64,000 nucleotides of DNA from Streptomyces platensis (lineage in GTDB: Bacteria > Actinomycetota > Actinomycetes > Streptomycetales > Streptomycetaceae), in contig NZ_CP023691.1 in assembly GCF_008704855.1 (NCBI RefSeq), positions 6,820,001 to 6,884,000 on the forward strand, given 5' to 3'. The notes beneath the pieces were generated by a model, which was given only the letters and a program-made list of their open reading frames with translations, made no database searches and had not been told where the DNA came from. Position 1 is the first letter of the stretch; every line of letters begins with the position of its first letter. This document shows positions 17,192-25,700 of the stretch, in pieces. Both the position numbers and the translations under genes were made by a program.

Positions 17192-17614
17192 ATGAGGGCT
17201 GCTGCCCCGCGTGTCGTGGTGATCGGAGCCGACGAGGGAACCCGCATCGTGCGGGCGGCCCGGCTGGCGGAGCACTACGGGATTCCCCGGCTGCCCGCGG
17301 TCGATCTGCTGATCCGGCGTCAGCGGCTGCCCGCCGACGGCTATGTCGTCGACGGCGCCCCGCAACTCCTCGACCGGGTGGCCGGCACCGGCGGTCTGCT
17401 GCCCGCGCTGGCCTTTGCCGACCTCGTGGTCCTGCTGCACGGTGCGGACTGGAGCGGCGCCGACGAGGCCTGCCGGGTGCTGCGCTACTACGAGGCGCGC
17501 GGGGTGCTGGTGGAGTTCCCGCCGGACGCACCGGACGGCGATCTCGTCGTGGCCATCGATGCCGCGGTGCGCGGGCGCGGCACAGACCCGCCGGAGCGCC
17601 CCGGCGGCCCCTGA
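17192..17614 (+). CDS. Degenerate adenylate-kinase-like protein
   Basis: A 140-aa protein whose layout follows adenylate kinase in order: an N-terminal strand and loop (VVVIGADEGTRIV), ARLAEHYGIPRLPAVDLLIR in place of the NMP-binding segment, GYVVDGAPQ in place of the substrate-binding GFLLDGFPR, and a C-terminal RYYEARGVLVEF helix-strand. The P-loop GxxGxGKGT is not preserved and lacks the catalytic Lys. The LID region is absent. It is probably a pseudo-kinase. ATG at 17192 has a GGAGG 9 nt upstream. The resemblance is by eye only. Confidence 0.7.
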   Translation: MRAAAPRVVVIGADEGTRIVRAARLAEHYGIPRLPAVDLLIRRQRLPADGYVVDGAPQLLDRVAGTGGLLPALAFADLVVLLHGADWSGADEACRVLRYYEARGVLVEFPPDAPDGDLVVAIDAAVRGRGTDPPERPGGP

Positions 17615-17619
17615 GACCG

Positions 17620-17653
17620 GGGAGCGGTGCCGGGTCGGCGCGGCACCGCTCCC
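17620..17653 (+). terminator. Terminator-like hairpin after the adenylate-kinase-like gene
   Basis: Perfect 13-bp arms (GGGAGCGGTGCCG and its complement) flank an 8-nt loop, starting 5 bp after the stop codon. No T-run follows, as is usual for Streptomyces hairpin terminators. Confidence 0.65.
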
Positions 17654-17660
17654 TGACCGG

Positions 17661-17736
17661 CGCGGCGGCGGTAACCCCCTGTCCCCGTCGTTCCGTCGGG
17701 CCGACGGCCCGGAAGCGACGGGGAGCCGCCGCCGCG
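17661..17736. terminator. Large nested hairpin between convergent genes
   Basis: The outer arms CGCGGCGGCGG (17661-17671) and CCGCCGCCGCG (17726-17736) enclose inner arms CCCCGTCG (17683-17690) and CGACGGGG (17716-17723). It sits between the convergent genes ending at 17614 and 17799, and probably terminates the acyl-CoA dehydrogenase transcript. Confidence 0.55.
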
Positions 17737-17798
17737 TCGCTGCACCGGTCCGGCCGGCGGGGACTCAGCGGTCGACCATCGGCCGGGCCGGCGGCGGC

Positions 17799-19442
17799 TC
17801 AGCAGTCGATCACCGGCCGGGCCCGCTCCACCACCGCCGCGAGATCCAGGGTGTGCGGCAGCGTGCCGAACGCCGCGCCCGCGTCGCCGCCCAGCCGGGA
17901 GGCGCAGAACGCGTCCGAGACCTCGGACGGTGCGTGGCGCACCAGCAGCGACCCCTGGAGCACCAGCGCCATCCGCTCCACCAGCCGCCGGGCCCGTGCC
18001 TCGATGCCCTCCAGGTCGGCGAGTTCGGTGAGCATCCCCTTGATCGCCCGGTCCAGCCGGTGGTCCGCGCCGCGCGCCGCCCCGACCTCGGTCAGGAACG
18101 CGTTCAGCGCCTCGGGTTCGCGCCGCAGGGCCCGCAGGACGTCCAGCGCCTGGACATTGCCGGCGCCCTCCCAGATCGAGTTGAGCGGCGCCTCCCGCAG
18201 CAGCCGCGGCAGCCCCGACTCCTCGACATAGCCGTTCCCGCCCAGACACTCCAGCGCCTCCGCCACCATCGGCGTGCACCGCTTGGTCACCCAGTACTTC
18301 GCCGCCGGGACCGCCAGCCGCAGAAAGTGCCGGTCCTGCTCGGTACCGCCGTCGTACGCGGCCGCCAGCCGCAGCGCGAGCGTGGTCGCCGCCTCCGACT
18401 CCAGCGCCAGATCGGCCAGCACATTGCGCATCAGCGGCTTGTCGATCAGCCGGCCGCCGAACGCCTCCCGGTGGGCGCTGTGGTGAACGGCCTGGGTCAC
18501 CGCCTGCCGCATCACCGCCGCGGACGCGCTGACACAGTCCAGCCGGGTCGCCGCGACCATCTCGATGATCGTCGCCACCCCGCGCCCCTCCTCGCCGACC
18601 CGGCGGGCCCAGCTCCGCCCGTCGAACTCGACCTCCGCCGAGGCGTTCGAGCGGTTGCCGAGCTTGTCCTTGAGCCGCTGGATGCGGAAGGCGTTACGGG
18701 TGCCGTCCGGCAGCACCCGCGGCAGCAGAAAGCAGGTGAGCCCTCCGGGGGCCTGGGCCAGCACCAGGAAGGCGTCCGACATCGGCGCCGAACAGAACCA
18801 CTTGTGTCCGGTCAGCACATACTCGCCGGGTGCGGCCAGCGGCTCGGCGCGGGTGGTGTTGGCCCGTACGTCGCTGCCGCCCTGCTTCTCCGTCATGGCC
18901 ATCCCGGCCAGCGCGCCGCCCTTCTCGGCGACCGGCCGCAGCTCCTGCTCGTACACCGGGGAGGTCAGCAGCGGCTCCCATTCGGCCGCCAGCTCCGGCT
19001 CGGCGCGCAGCGCGGGTACCGCCGCATGGGTCATCGACACCGGGCAGCCGTGCCCCGCCTCGGCCTGCGTCCACACGATGAAGCCGGCGGTGCGGCGGAC
19101 ATGGCCGTCCGGCCGGGACCAGGCGCCGGTCAGACCGGCCGTGACGGCGTGGCCGAGCAGCCGGTGCCAGGCCGGGTGGAACTCCACCTCGTCGATGCGG
19201 TGGCCGAAGCGGTCATGGGTGCGCAGCACCGGTGGATGCCGGTCGGCCTGTTCGGCCCAGTGCTGGGCGTGCGCGGAGCCGGCCGCCTTGCCCAGCGTGC
19301 CCAGTTCTTCGCGCACCTCGTCGAGCCGCTCGGCGGCGATGTAGCGGGTGACGCCCTCGGTGAGGGCCGGGTCGTTCGCGAAGACGTCGTAGCCGACCAG
19401 CGGCGGGGGCTGGTTCGTGACCGTGTGAGTGGTGGCTGCCAT
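17799..19442 (-). CDS. Acyl-CoA dehydrogenase family protein (AidB-like)
   Basis: A 547-aa flavoprotein, longer than ordinary ACADs (~380 aa) and matching the AidB subgroup. The N-terminal domain (QPPPLVGYDVFANDPAL) is AidB-like. The FAD-binding segment is AMTEKQGGSDVRANTT (near residue 187) and GHKWFCSAPMSDAF follows. RLKDKLGNRSNASAEVEF and the C-terminal LECLGGNGYVEESGLPRLLR are typical of this subgroup. Substrate is unknown, and AidB itself is linked to alkylation stress. ATG at 19442 lacks a ribosome site. A TACCGT -10-like box 7 nt upstream suggests a leaderless message. It is divergent from the YihY gene with only 18 bp between start codons. Confidence 0.9.
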   Translation of the reverse strand: MAATTHTVTNQPPPLVGYDVFANDPALTEGVTRYIAAERLDEVREELGTLGKAAGSAHAQHWAEQADRHPPVLRTHDRFGHRIDEVEFHPAWHRLLGHAVTAGLTGAWSRPDGHVRRTAGFIVWTQAEAGHGCPVSMTHAAVPALRAEPELAAEWEPLLTSPVYEQELRPVAEKGGALAGMAMTEKQGGSDVRANTTRAEPLAAPGEYVLTGHKWFCSAPMSDAFLVLAQAPGGLTCFLLPRVLPDGTRNAFRIQRLKDKLGNRSNASAEVEFDGRSWARRVGEEGRGVATIIEMVAATRLDCVSASAAVMRQAVTQAVHHSAHREAFGGRLIDKPLMRNVLADLALESEAATTLALRLAAAYDGGTEQDRHFLRLAVPAAKYWVTKRCTPMVAEALECLGGNGYVEESGLPRLLREAPLNSIWEGAGNVQALDVLRALRREPEALNAFLTEVGAARGADHRLDRAIKGMLTELADLEGIEARARRLVERMALVLQGSLLVRHAPSEVSDAFCASRLGGDAGAAFGTLPHTLDLAAVVERARPVIDC

Positions 19443-19448
19443 GCCGGA

Positions 19449-19455
19449 TACGGTA
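19449..19455. promoter_or_regulatory. Possible shared bidirectional -10 element
   Basis: The heptamer TACGGTA provides TACGGT on the plus strand, 6 nt before GTG 19461, and TACCGT on the minus strand, 7 nt before ATG 19442. Both match the degenerate TAnnnT -10 of actinobacterial housekeeping promoters at leaderless distance. No good -35 is seen on either side. Confidence 0.45.
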
Positions 19456-19460
19456 AGGAG

Positions 19461-20540
19461 GTGCAGCCGGAGAACGAACCAACCGAGCGGCCCGCGGGCC
19501 GTCTGATCAAGGCCCGCGCGCTGTACCGCAACGTTTCCAAGCGCCGGCTGGCCTGGCTCCTGCTCAAGGACACCGTCAACTCCTGCATGAAGTACCGGGT
19601 CACCGGGCTGGCCGCGGAGGCCGCGTTCTGGAGTCTGCTGTCGTTGCCGCCGCTGATCCTGGGTCTTCTGGGTGTGCTCGGCTATACGGACGCCTGGATC
19701 GGCCACGACACCATCGAAAGTGTCCGGCAGCGCATCCTCGAAGGCGCGGGCACCGTGCTGTCCGACAAGGGCGTGAACGAGATCGCCCGGCCGCTGCTCA
19801 ACGATGTCTTCACCGGCCGCCGCCCGGACGTCATCTCCTTCGGCTTCGCCATCGCCCTGTGGTCCGGCTCCCGGGCGATGAACGTCTTCGTCGACACCAT
19901 CACGATCATGTACGGGCTCGACGGGCGGCGCGGCATCGTCAGGACCCGGCTGCTGGCGTTCGTGCTCTACCTCGCCGCGCTGCTGGTCGGCGCCGTCGCG
20001 CTGCCGCTGATGGTGGCCGGGCCCGACACCGTCGTGAGCTGGCTGCCGGCCAGCGAGCATGTCATCCGGGCGCTGTACTGGCCGGTCGTCCTGCTGCTGT
20101 CGGTCGCCTTCCTCACCACCCTCTATCACGCCTCCGTACCGGTCCGTTCGCCCTGGCCGGAGGACATTCCCGGCGCGGTGGTCGCCCTCGGCATGTGGCT
20201 GCTCGGCAGCTTCCTGCTGCGGCTCTACCTCACCTCGACGGTCGAGGGGCCCACGATCTACGGCTCGCTGGCCGCGCCGGTCGCCGTGCTGCTGTGGATC
20301 GGGGTGTCCGCCTTCGCGGTGCTGGTCGGGGCCGCGATGAATGCCTCGCTCGACCGGGTGTGGCCGTCGGTCGCCACGGCCGCGGCGCGCGAGGAGATCG
20401 CCCGGCGGATGGCCGCGAAGACCGGAGCGACGGCGGACACCGGCGATGCGGACGGTGCCGGGGCGGGCGGTGACGGCCGCGGTGACGGCCGCGGGGACGG
20501 CGACCAGAGCCGGGGCGCCGGCGACGGCTGCGACGGCTGA
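19461..20540 (+). CDS. YihY/BrkB family membrane protein
   Basis: A 359-aa integral membrane protein. The family motif region KYRVTGLAAEAAFWSLLSLPPL begins near residue 43, and about six hydrophobic segments follow to residue ~300. A charged segment and a Gly/Asp-rich tail end the protein. The molecular role of the family is unsettled despite the old RNase BN name. GTG at 19461 is preceded directly by AAGGAG with no spacing, so either a leaderless start is used or the real start is different. An upstream in-frame GTG at 19425 also lacks a ribosome site. Confidence 0.85.
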   Translation: MQPENEPTERPAGRLIKARALYRNVSKRRLAWLLLKDTVNSCMKYRVTGLAAEAAFWSLLSLPPLILGLLGVLGYTDAWIGHDTIESVRQRILEGAGTVLSDKGVNEIARPLLNDVFTGRRPDVISFGFAIALWSGSRAMNVFVDTITIMYGLDGRRGIVRTRLLAFVLYLAALLVGAVALPLMVAGPDTVVSWLPASEHVIRALYWPVVLLLSVAFLTTLYHASVPVRSPWPEDIPGAVVALGMWLLGSFLLRLYLTSTVEGPTIYGSLAAPVAVLLWIGVSAFAVLVGAAMNASLDRVWPSVATAAAREEIARRMAAKTGATADTGDADGAGAGGDGRGDGRGDGDQSRGAGDGCDG

Positions 20541-20617
20541 TCCGGCGTGCCACCCGTCCGGCCGCATACGGCCGCGGTGCGCCGCGCGCGCCGGCACGGG
20601 AAGCCGTGCGCGAGCCA

Positions 20618-20696
20618 TTGACACTCACGGAACCCGGGCAGATGATCCTTGCCGACCGTTCGGCGAACGAAAGTTCACCAGGCGAACATCCTGCTG
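20618..20696 (+). promoter_or_regulatory. Promoter and IclR-type operator upstream of the MFS gene
   Basis: TTGACA (20618-20623), a 17-bp spacer and GATGAT (20641-20646) make a plausible promoter. From 20665 to 20696 a 32-bp element contains GTTCAC-3 nt-GCGAAC preceded by GAAC and followed by CCTGCTG. It matches 26 of 32 positions of the element before pcaIJ at nearly the same distance from TTGACA (47 versus 46 bp). It lies downstream of the expected start point, so repression is the simpler reading. Confidence 0.65.
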
Positions 20697-20730
20697 GTAT
20701 CGCACCGTGATCCGTGAATCCGAGGTCCCC

Positions 20731-22098
20731 ATGTCTCCCATCGGCATGCCCCCCGCCGGTCTCCCGCCCTCCGCCGCCCGCGGCCACACCTTCCGTTCCG
20801 TCGCGCCCGTCCTGGCGCTGTGCTGGCTCGCCGTGTTCTTCGACGGAATGGACGTCAGCATCTACGGGGCCGTCATGCCGCATATGCTCGACGACCCCGG
20901 ATTCGGCCTCACCCCCGCGGTGGCCGGCACGATCGGCAGCTGGGTCACCCTCGGCATGCTGATCGGCGCGCTCGGCACCGGCACCCTCACCGACTGGCTC
21001 GGCCGCCGCCCCGTCCTCGTCGCCGGGGTGCTGGTGTTCTCCGCCGGTTCGGCGGCGTGCGCGCTCGCCGGCACGCCCGGCCTGTTCGGCGCCGGACGCT
21101 TCCTCGCCGGTCTGGGGCTCGGCGGTCTGATGCCCATCTGCCTGTCGATGGTGATGGAGTTCGCGCCGCGCGGCCGGGCCGCCCTCGCCACCGGCCTGCT
21201 GATGACCTCGTACCACGCGGGCGCCATGTGCGCGACGGTCCTGGGTCTGACGCTCGCCCCCACGCACGGCTGGCGCTGGGTGTTCTGGGTCGGCGCCCTG
21301 CCCGCGTTCGTCGCCGCCCCGCTGCTGCTGCGCCTGCTGCCGGAGTCGCCCGGTGTGCTGCTCGCCAAGGGCCGTACCGCCGAGGCCGCGGCGGTCGCCG
21401 GCCGCTACGGCATGGCCCCTCCGGTCCTCGCCGACGCGCCGGCCCAGGGCGCCAGGGGCCGCCTCGCCTCGGTCCTCGCCCTCTTCCGCCCCGGCGTCCG
21501 CCTGGCCACCCCGCTGCTGTGGCTCGCCTCGTTCTGCGGCCTTCTCCTGGTGTACGGCGTCAGTACCTGGCTGCCGCAGATGATGCGCGCCTCCGGGTAC
21601 GGCCTCTCGTCCTCGGTCAGCTTCCTGTTCATCATCAACGCGGGCGGCATCGCCGGCCTGCTGATCGCGGGCCGCCTCGCCGACCGCTACGGCCCGGTCA
21701 GGATCTCCGCCCTCTGGTTCCTGCTGACCGCCGCCGGCGCCCTGCTCCTCGGGGCGCGGCTGCCGCTCGGTGCCACCTATGTGGTCGTCGCCGTCACCGG
21801 CGTCTGGCTCTTCAGCGCGCAGGTGATGGTGTACGCGGCGACCCATCGCGTCTATCCGCCCGCCGAACGGGCCACCGGCCTCGGCTGGGTCACCGGCATC
21901 GGCCGCACCGGCGCGGTCGTCGGCCCCTGGCTCGGCGGCGTCCTCGCGGCGTCCGCCAACAGTCAACTCGGCTTCACCGCCTTCGCGCTGGCCGGTCTGC
22001 TGGGTGCGCTCGCCATCGGCTCGGTGCCGCTCGCCCGGCGCCTCGGCCGCCCGTCGGCGACCGTACCGGCGCCGGAGGTGACCGGTATGGAGCGCTGA
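20731..22098 (+). CDS. MFS transporter, aromatic acid:H+ symporter type
   Basis: A 455-aa protein with 12 predicted membrane segments. FFDGMDVSIYGAVMPHM in helix 1 and DWLGRRPVLVAG after helix 2 are AAHS-family features (the PcaK and BenK group). DRYGPVRI marks the second-half repeat loop. It probably imports hydroxybenzoate or protocatechuate, as supported by the operator-like element shared with the pca operon 5 kb downstream. ATG at 20731 follows GAGG by 5 nt. GTG at 20707 is an in-frame alternative. Confidence 0.88.
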   Translation: MSPIGMPPAGLPPSAARGHTFRSVAPVLALCWLAVFFDGMDVSIYGAVMPHMLDDPGFGLTPAVAGTIGSWVTLGMLIGALGTGTLTDWLGRRPVLVAGVLVFSAGSAACALAGTPGLFGAGRFLAGLGLGGLMPICLSMVMEFAPRGRAALATGLLMTSYHAGAMCATVLGLTLAPTHGWRWVFWVGALPAFVAAPLLLRLLPESPGVLLAKGRTAEAAAVAGRYGMAPPVLADAPAQGARGRLASVLALFRPGVRLATPLLWLASFCGLLLVYGVSTWLPQMMRASGYGLSSSVSFLFIINAGGIAGLLIAGRLADRYGPVRISALWFLLTAAGALLLGARLPLGATYVVVAVTGVWLFSAQVMVYAATHRVYPPAERATGLGWVTGIGRTGAVVGPWLGGVLAASANSQLGFTAFALAGLLGALAIGSVPLARRLGRPSATVPAPEVTGMER

Positions 22099-22226
22099 AC
22101 GGGAGGAGAGGCGCCGCCTCGTGTCACCTCCGCGCGCCCCGGTGCGCCGACGCTCCCGGCGCGGCGTGCCGGCCTCCTCATATCCCTTTCCGCCACCCGG
22201 AGTTGTGTGGAGCGGCGGTGCGTCGA

Positions 22227-22253
22227 CTATTCTCGTGCAACGTACGGGAATAG
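22227..22253. promoter_or_regulatory. Inverted repeat upstream of the CocE-like gene
   Basis: The arms CTATTCTCGT and ACGGGAATAG are complementary at 9 of 10 positions around a 7-nt centre, ending 13 bp before ATG 22267. The position over the probable promoter or 5' end suggests a repressor site. No regulator gene of matching type is adjacent. Confidence 0.5.
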
Positions 22254-22266
22254 GTGAGGGGAAGAC

Positions 22267-23943
22267 ATGACGCCATACACGCAGGACGTCGCACCGCGGT
22301 CCCACTGGGCCGCACCGTCCGGGAAGCCGCCGCTGTCCTCGCGGATGATGCGGGCGACCTGGCGCGGACTCCCGGCCACACAGCACGACATCGGCTGGGA
22401 ACCGGGCCTTGAGGTGCCGGCCGCGGACGGCAGCCTCCTGCGCACGGACCACTACTTCCCCCGTACGAAGGGCGACTTCCCCACCCTGCTCGTGCGCTCG
22501 CCCTACGGCAGGGGCCTGCCCTGGTCACCCCTCTTCGGTGTGCTCTTCGCCGAACAGGGCTTCCATGTGGTCCTCCAGAGCTGTCGCGGCACCGCCGGGT
22601 CGGGCGGCCGGTTCGACCTGTGGCGCAACGAGGCCGCCGACGCGCAGGCCGCGGTGTCCTGGCTGCGGCAGCAGCCCTGGTTCACCGGAAACCTCGGCAC
22701 GATCGGCCCCAGCTACCTGGGCTATGTCCAGTGGGCGCTCGCCCTGGACCCGCCACCGGAGCTGAAGGCGATGGTGATCCAGGTCGGACTGCACGACCCC
22801 CATGCCCTCTTCCACACGGGCGGCGGGTTCCTCCTGGAGAACGCCCTCGCCGTCGGCGTCGGCATGACCTACCAGCACCAGGGGATGCTGCCCCTCGCGC
22901 GGCGGGCGCTGCGCCTCCAGCGCCGGCTGCGCGAGATCACCGGCGCGCGGCCGCTGCGCCGGGCCTATGAGTCCGCCCTCGGAGAAGTGCCCTGGCTGGA
23001 CGGCGCGATGACCCACCCGGACGCCGACGACCCGTACTGGGACGGTGCGTCCGTGGCGGAGGCGGCGCAACGGCTGAGCGTGCCCACCTGTCTGATCGCC
23101 GGGTGGCACGACGCGCTGGCCGGCCAGAACTTCGAGCAGTTCGCCCGGCTCCGGCGGGCCGGCTGCGAGTCCTCGCTGCTCGTCGGCCCCTGGACGCACA
23201 CCTCCGCGATGCAACAGGGCTGGCCCGTGGTCTTCGCCGAGAGCCTCGCCTGGCTGCGCGCGCACCTGTGCGACGACCCCGCCGGGCTGCGCCCCACCCC
23301 CATACGTGTCCATGTCGGCGGTGAGGACGCCTGGCGGGATCTCGACGACTGGCCGCCGCACGCCGCCACCACCGCCTGGTTCGCCGGGGAGAACGGCGTG
23401 CTCAGCGGGCAATCCCCGGAGGCGGAAGGCCCGTTGGCGTCCTTCCGCTACGACCCGGCCGATCCCACCCCGTCCGTGGGCGGGCCGCTGCTCTCCCGCG
23501 CTTCCGGTGCCCGCGACAACGGCACCCTGGAGGCGCGGGACGACGTCCTGACGTTCACCGGTCCGCCGCTGACCGAGCCGGTCGACGTGCTCGGCCCGGT
23601 CTCCGCGCGGCTGCGGATCGCCACCGACACCGGCCACGCCGAGGTCTTCGCCCGCCTCTGCGACGTGGACGCCCGGGGCCGTTCCACCAATGTCTGCGAC
23701 GGGCTGATGCGGGTGCGCACGAGCGGGGTGACCCCCTCGGAGGTCACCGTGGCGATGGGCGCCACCGCCCACCGCTTCGCCGCCGGTCACCGGATACGCC
23801 TCCAGATCAGCGGCGGCGCCCATCCGCGCTACGCCCGCAGCCCCGGCACGGGGGAATCGTCCGTCGAGGCCACCCACCTCCAGCCGGTCCACCTCACGGT
23901 GTACTCGGGGTCGGCCCTGACGCTGCCTCAGGAGACCCCGTAG
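22267..23943 (+). CDS. CocE/NonD family hydrolase (X-Pro dipeptidyl-peptidase fold)
   Basis: A 558-aa alpha/beta hydrolase of the S15/CocE group. The nucleophile Ser is in GPSYLGYVQW near residue 145, after the family's GRFDLWRNEAADAQAAVSWL. GWHDAL and GPWTHTS (near residues 280 and 310) supply the acid and His region. A C-terminal jelly-roll domain starts around residue 400. Substrates may be esters, amides or Xaa-Pro peptides. ATG at 22267 follows GAGGGGAAGAC. Its stop is 16 bp from the stop of the convergent regulator gene. No signal peptide is seen. Confidence 0.88.
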   Translation: MTPYTQDVAPRSHWAAPSGKPPLSSRMMRATWRGLPATQHDIGWEPGLEVPAADGSLLRTDHYFPRTKGDFPTLLVRSPYGRGLPWSPLFGVLFAEQGFHVVLQSCRGTAGSGGRFDLWRNEAADAQAAVSWLRQQPWFTGNLGTIGPSYLGYVQWALALDPPPELKAMVIQVGLHDPHALFHTGGGFLLENALAVGVGMTYQHQGMLPLARRALRLQRRLREITGARPLRRAYESALGEVPWLDGAMTHPDADDPYWDGASVAEAAQRLSVPTCLIAGWHDALAGQNFEQFARLRRAGCESSLLVGPWTHTSAMQQGWPVVFAESLAWLRAHLCDDPAGLRPTPIRVHVGGEDAWRDLDDWPPHAATTAWFAGENGVLSGQSPEAEGPLASFRYDPADPTPSVGGPLLSRASGARDNGTLEARDDVLTFTGPPLTEPVDVLGPVSARLRIATDTGHAEVFARLCDVDARGRSTNVCDGLMRVRTSGVTPSEVTVAMGATAHRFAAGHRIRLQISGGAHPRYARSPGTGESSVEATHLQPVHLTVYSGSALTLPQETP

Positions 23944-23959
23944 GGGAGGGCCGGGGCGG

Positions 23960-25651
23960 TCACCGCACCGGAATCCGGGCGTACCGCCCCGCCACCCACA
24001 GATCCGCCTCGATGCCGGCGGCGGCGGTGCGCAGCGCGGGCAGCAGGGCCTCGCGGGCCTCGTCGGGGGTGCGACGGGCCGCGTGGGTGGAGACGTTGAC
24101 GGCGGCGACCACCCGGCCGGTGCGGTCGTGGACGGGGACGGCGAGCGAGCGCAGGCCCTCTTCGAGCTCCTCGTCGACCAGGGCGTAGCCCGCCGAGTGG
24201 GCCTCTTCCAGGAGCGCGCCGAGGCGTTCGGGGTCGGTCACGGTGTGGCGGGTGAGCGGCTCCGGGCGCAGGCGGGCCAGCCGGGCGGAGCGCTCGGCCG
24301 GGGGCAGGCCGGCGAGCAGCACCCGGCCCATGGAGGTCGGATACGCCGGAAAACGGGTGCCCAGCGTGATGTTGACGCTCATGATGCGCACGGTGGGGAC
24401 CCGGGCGACGTACTGGATGTCGTCGCCCGCGAGGACCGCCATCGAGGCGGAGTCGTGCACCCGCTCGACCAGCGAGGCGAGATGCGGGAGGGCGATATCG
24501 GGCAGGGTGAGGCCCGCGAGGTGGGCGAAGCCCAGCTCCAGCACCTTCGGCGTGGGGCGGAAGAGCTTCCCGTCGGTGGTGAGGTAGCCGAGGTGTTCCA
24601 GGGTGAGCAGGGCGCGGCGGGCGGTGGCGCGGGCCAGGCCGGTGGCCTCCGCCACGGCGGTGAGCGGGAGCGCCGCGCGGCCGGTGCCGAACGCGGTGAG
24701 GGTGATCAGCCCGCGGGCCATCGATTCGACGAATTCCGGGCCCAGTTCCTGCTTGGACGCGCGCATCCAGGCGGCGTGGGACGGGCCGGGGGCTGCCTCG
24801 GAGGCCGGGCCTTCCTGGGGTGCCCGTAGCGCGTCCTCCATGGCGGAGACCGTCTCGCGCAGCCGGGGGAGTACCGCGCCGGGCAGCGCGTCCGCGCTCA
24901 GCCGGCTGGTGTGGCTGACGACGCTGAGCGCACAGACCGGGCGGCCGTCGGCGTCCCGGACGGGCACCGCCACGGCCACCAGCCCCGGCTCGATGAGCTG
25001 ATCGTCCAGGGACCAGCCGGCGGTGCGCGCGGCGGCCACCCGCGCCACGAAGTCCGCGGCCGAGGCGGCGCCGGCGGCCCCGTCCCCGGCGCGCCGCGGC
25101 GGAACGGCCGGGAAGCCCGCGTCCGTCGGATCGGCCGCCCGGCGCGCCCGCCACCGCTGCCAGTCCGCCTCGTCCCACCCGTCCGCGAACAGCGCGCCCG
25201 GCGCGCCCCGCTCGGCGGGCAGCAGATCGCCGATGCGGAACGCCAGCGACATGGCGCGGCGGCGGGTCGCCTGGTGGACGAAGCGCACCCCGTCGCCGTC
25301 CGGCACCGCCAGCGACACCGACTCGTCCAGCTCATCGGCCAGCCGGTCGGCGAGCGGGCCGAGCCGGTCGGGGAGTTCGCAGGCGGCGAGGTAGGCGTTG
25401 CCCAGCTCCAGCAGGCGTGGTGCGAGCACCGCGTCCCGGCCCTCGGTCCGTACGTAGCCGAGCCGGGTGAGGGTGCTCAGTACCCGGTCCACGGTCGAGC
25501 GGGCGAGGCCGGTATCGCGCACCAGGTCGCCGACGGACCGCCGGCCGCCGCCGGTCGCCAGCTCCCGCAGCACGGACAGGCTGCGCATCAGCGGCCCGAC
25601 CGCCTCCGGTGGCGGCGGCGCTGACGGGTCGGTGGCGGCGGGGTGGGTCAT
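23960..25651 (-). CDS. Tandem-duplicated IclR-family regulator (PcaR/PcaU-like)
   Basis: A 563-aa protein made of two full IclR modules in one chain. Module 1 (residues ~20-270) has the HTH SVGDLVRDTGLARSTVDRVL and an effector domain. Module 2 (~300-563) has PLTAVAEATGLARATARRAL and an effector domain containing FPAYPTSMGRVLLAG and EGLRSLAVPVHD, features of the PcaR/PcaU/PobR subgroup. Normal IclR proteins are ~260 aa. ATG is at 25651. It is divergent from pcaIJ across 175 bp that hold the putative operator, so control of the pca operon and its own gene is likely. Repressor or activator mode is not determined. Confidence 0.9.
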   Translation of the reverse strand: MTHPAATDPSAPPPPEAVGPLMRSLSVLRELATGGGRRSVGDLVRDTGLARSTVDRVLSTLTRLGYVRTEGRDAVLAPRLLELGNAYLAACELPDRLGPLADRLADELDESVSLAVPDGDGVRFVHQATRRRAMSLAFRIGDLLPAERGAPGALFADGWDEADWQRWRARRAADPTDAGFPAVPPRRAGDGAAGAASAADFVARVAAARTAGWSLDDQLIEPGLVAVAVPVRDADGRPVCALSVVSHTSRLSADALPGAVLPRLRETVSAMEDALRAPQEGPASEAAPGPSHAAWMRASKQELGPEFVESMARGLITLTAFGTGRAALPLTAVAEATGLARATARRALLTLEHLGYLTTDGKLFRPTPKVLELGFAHLAGLTLPDIALPHLASLVERVHDSASMAVLAGDDIQYVARVPTVRIMSVNITLGTRFPAYPTSMGRVLLAGLPPAERSARLARLRPEPLTRHTVTDPERLGALLEEAHSAGYALVDEELEEGLRSLAVPVHDRTGRVVAAVNVSTHAARRTPDEAREALLPALRTAAAGIEADLWVAGRYARIPVR

Positions 25652-25700
25652 GGCCTCTCCCTGGTGCGTCGATCTCGTCGGAACCGTACCCGGCGCACCG

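Noticed and set aside
20230..22452. 740-aa minus-strand frame opposite the MFS gene
   Set aside because: It is a low-complexity Arg/Gly/Glu translation, while the plus strand has a clear transporter.
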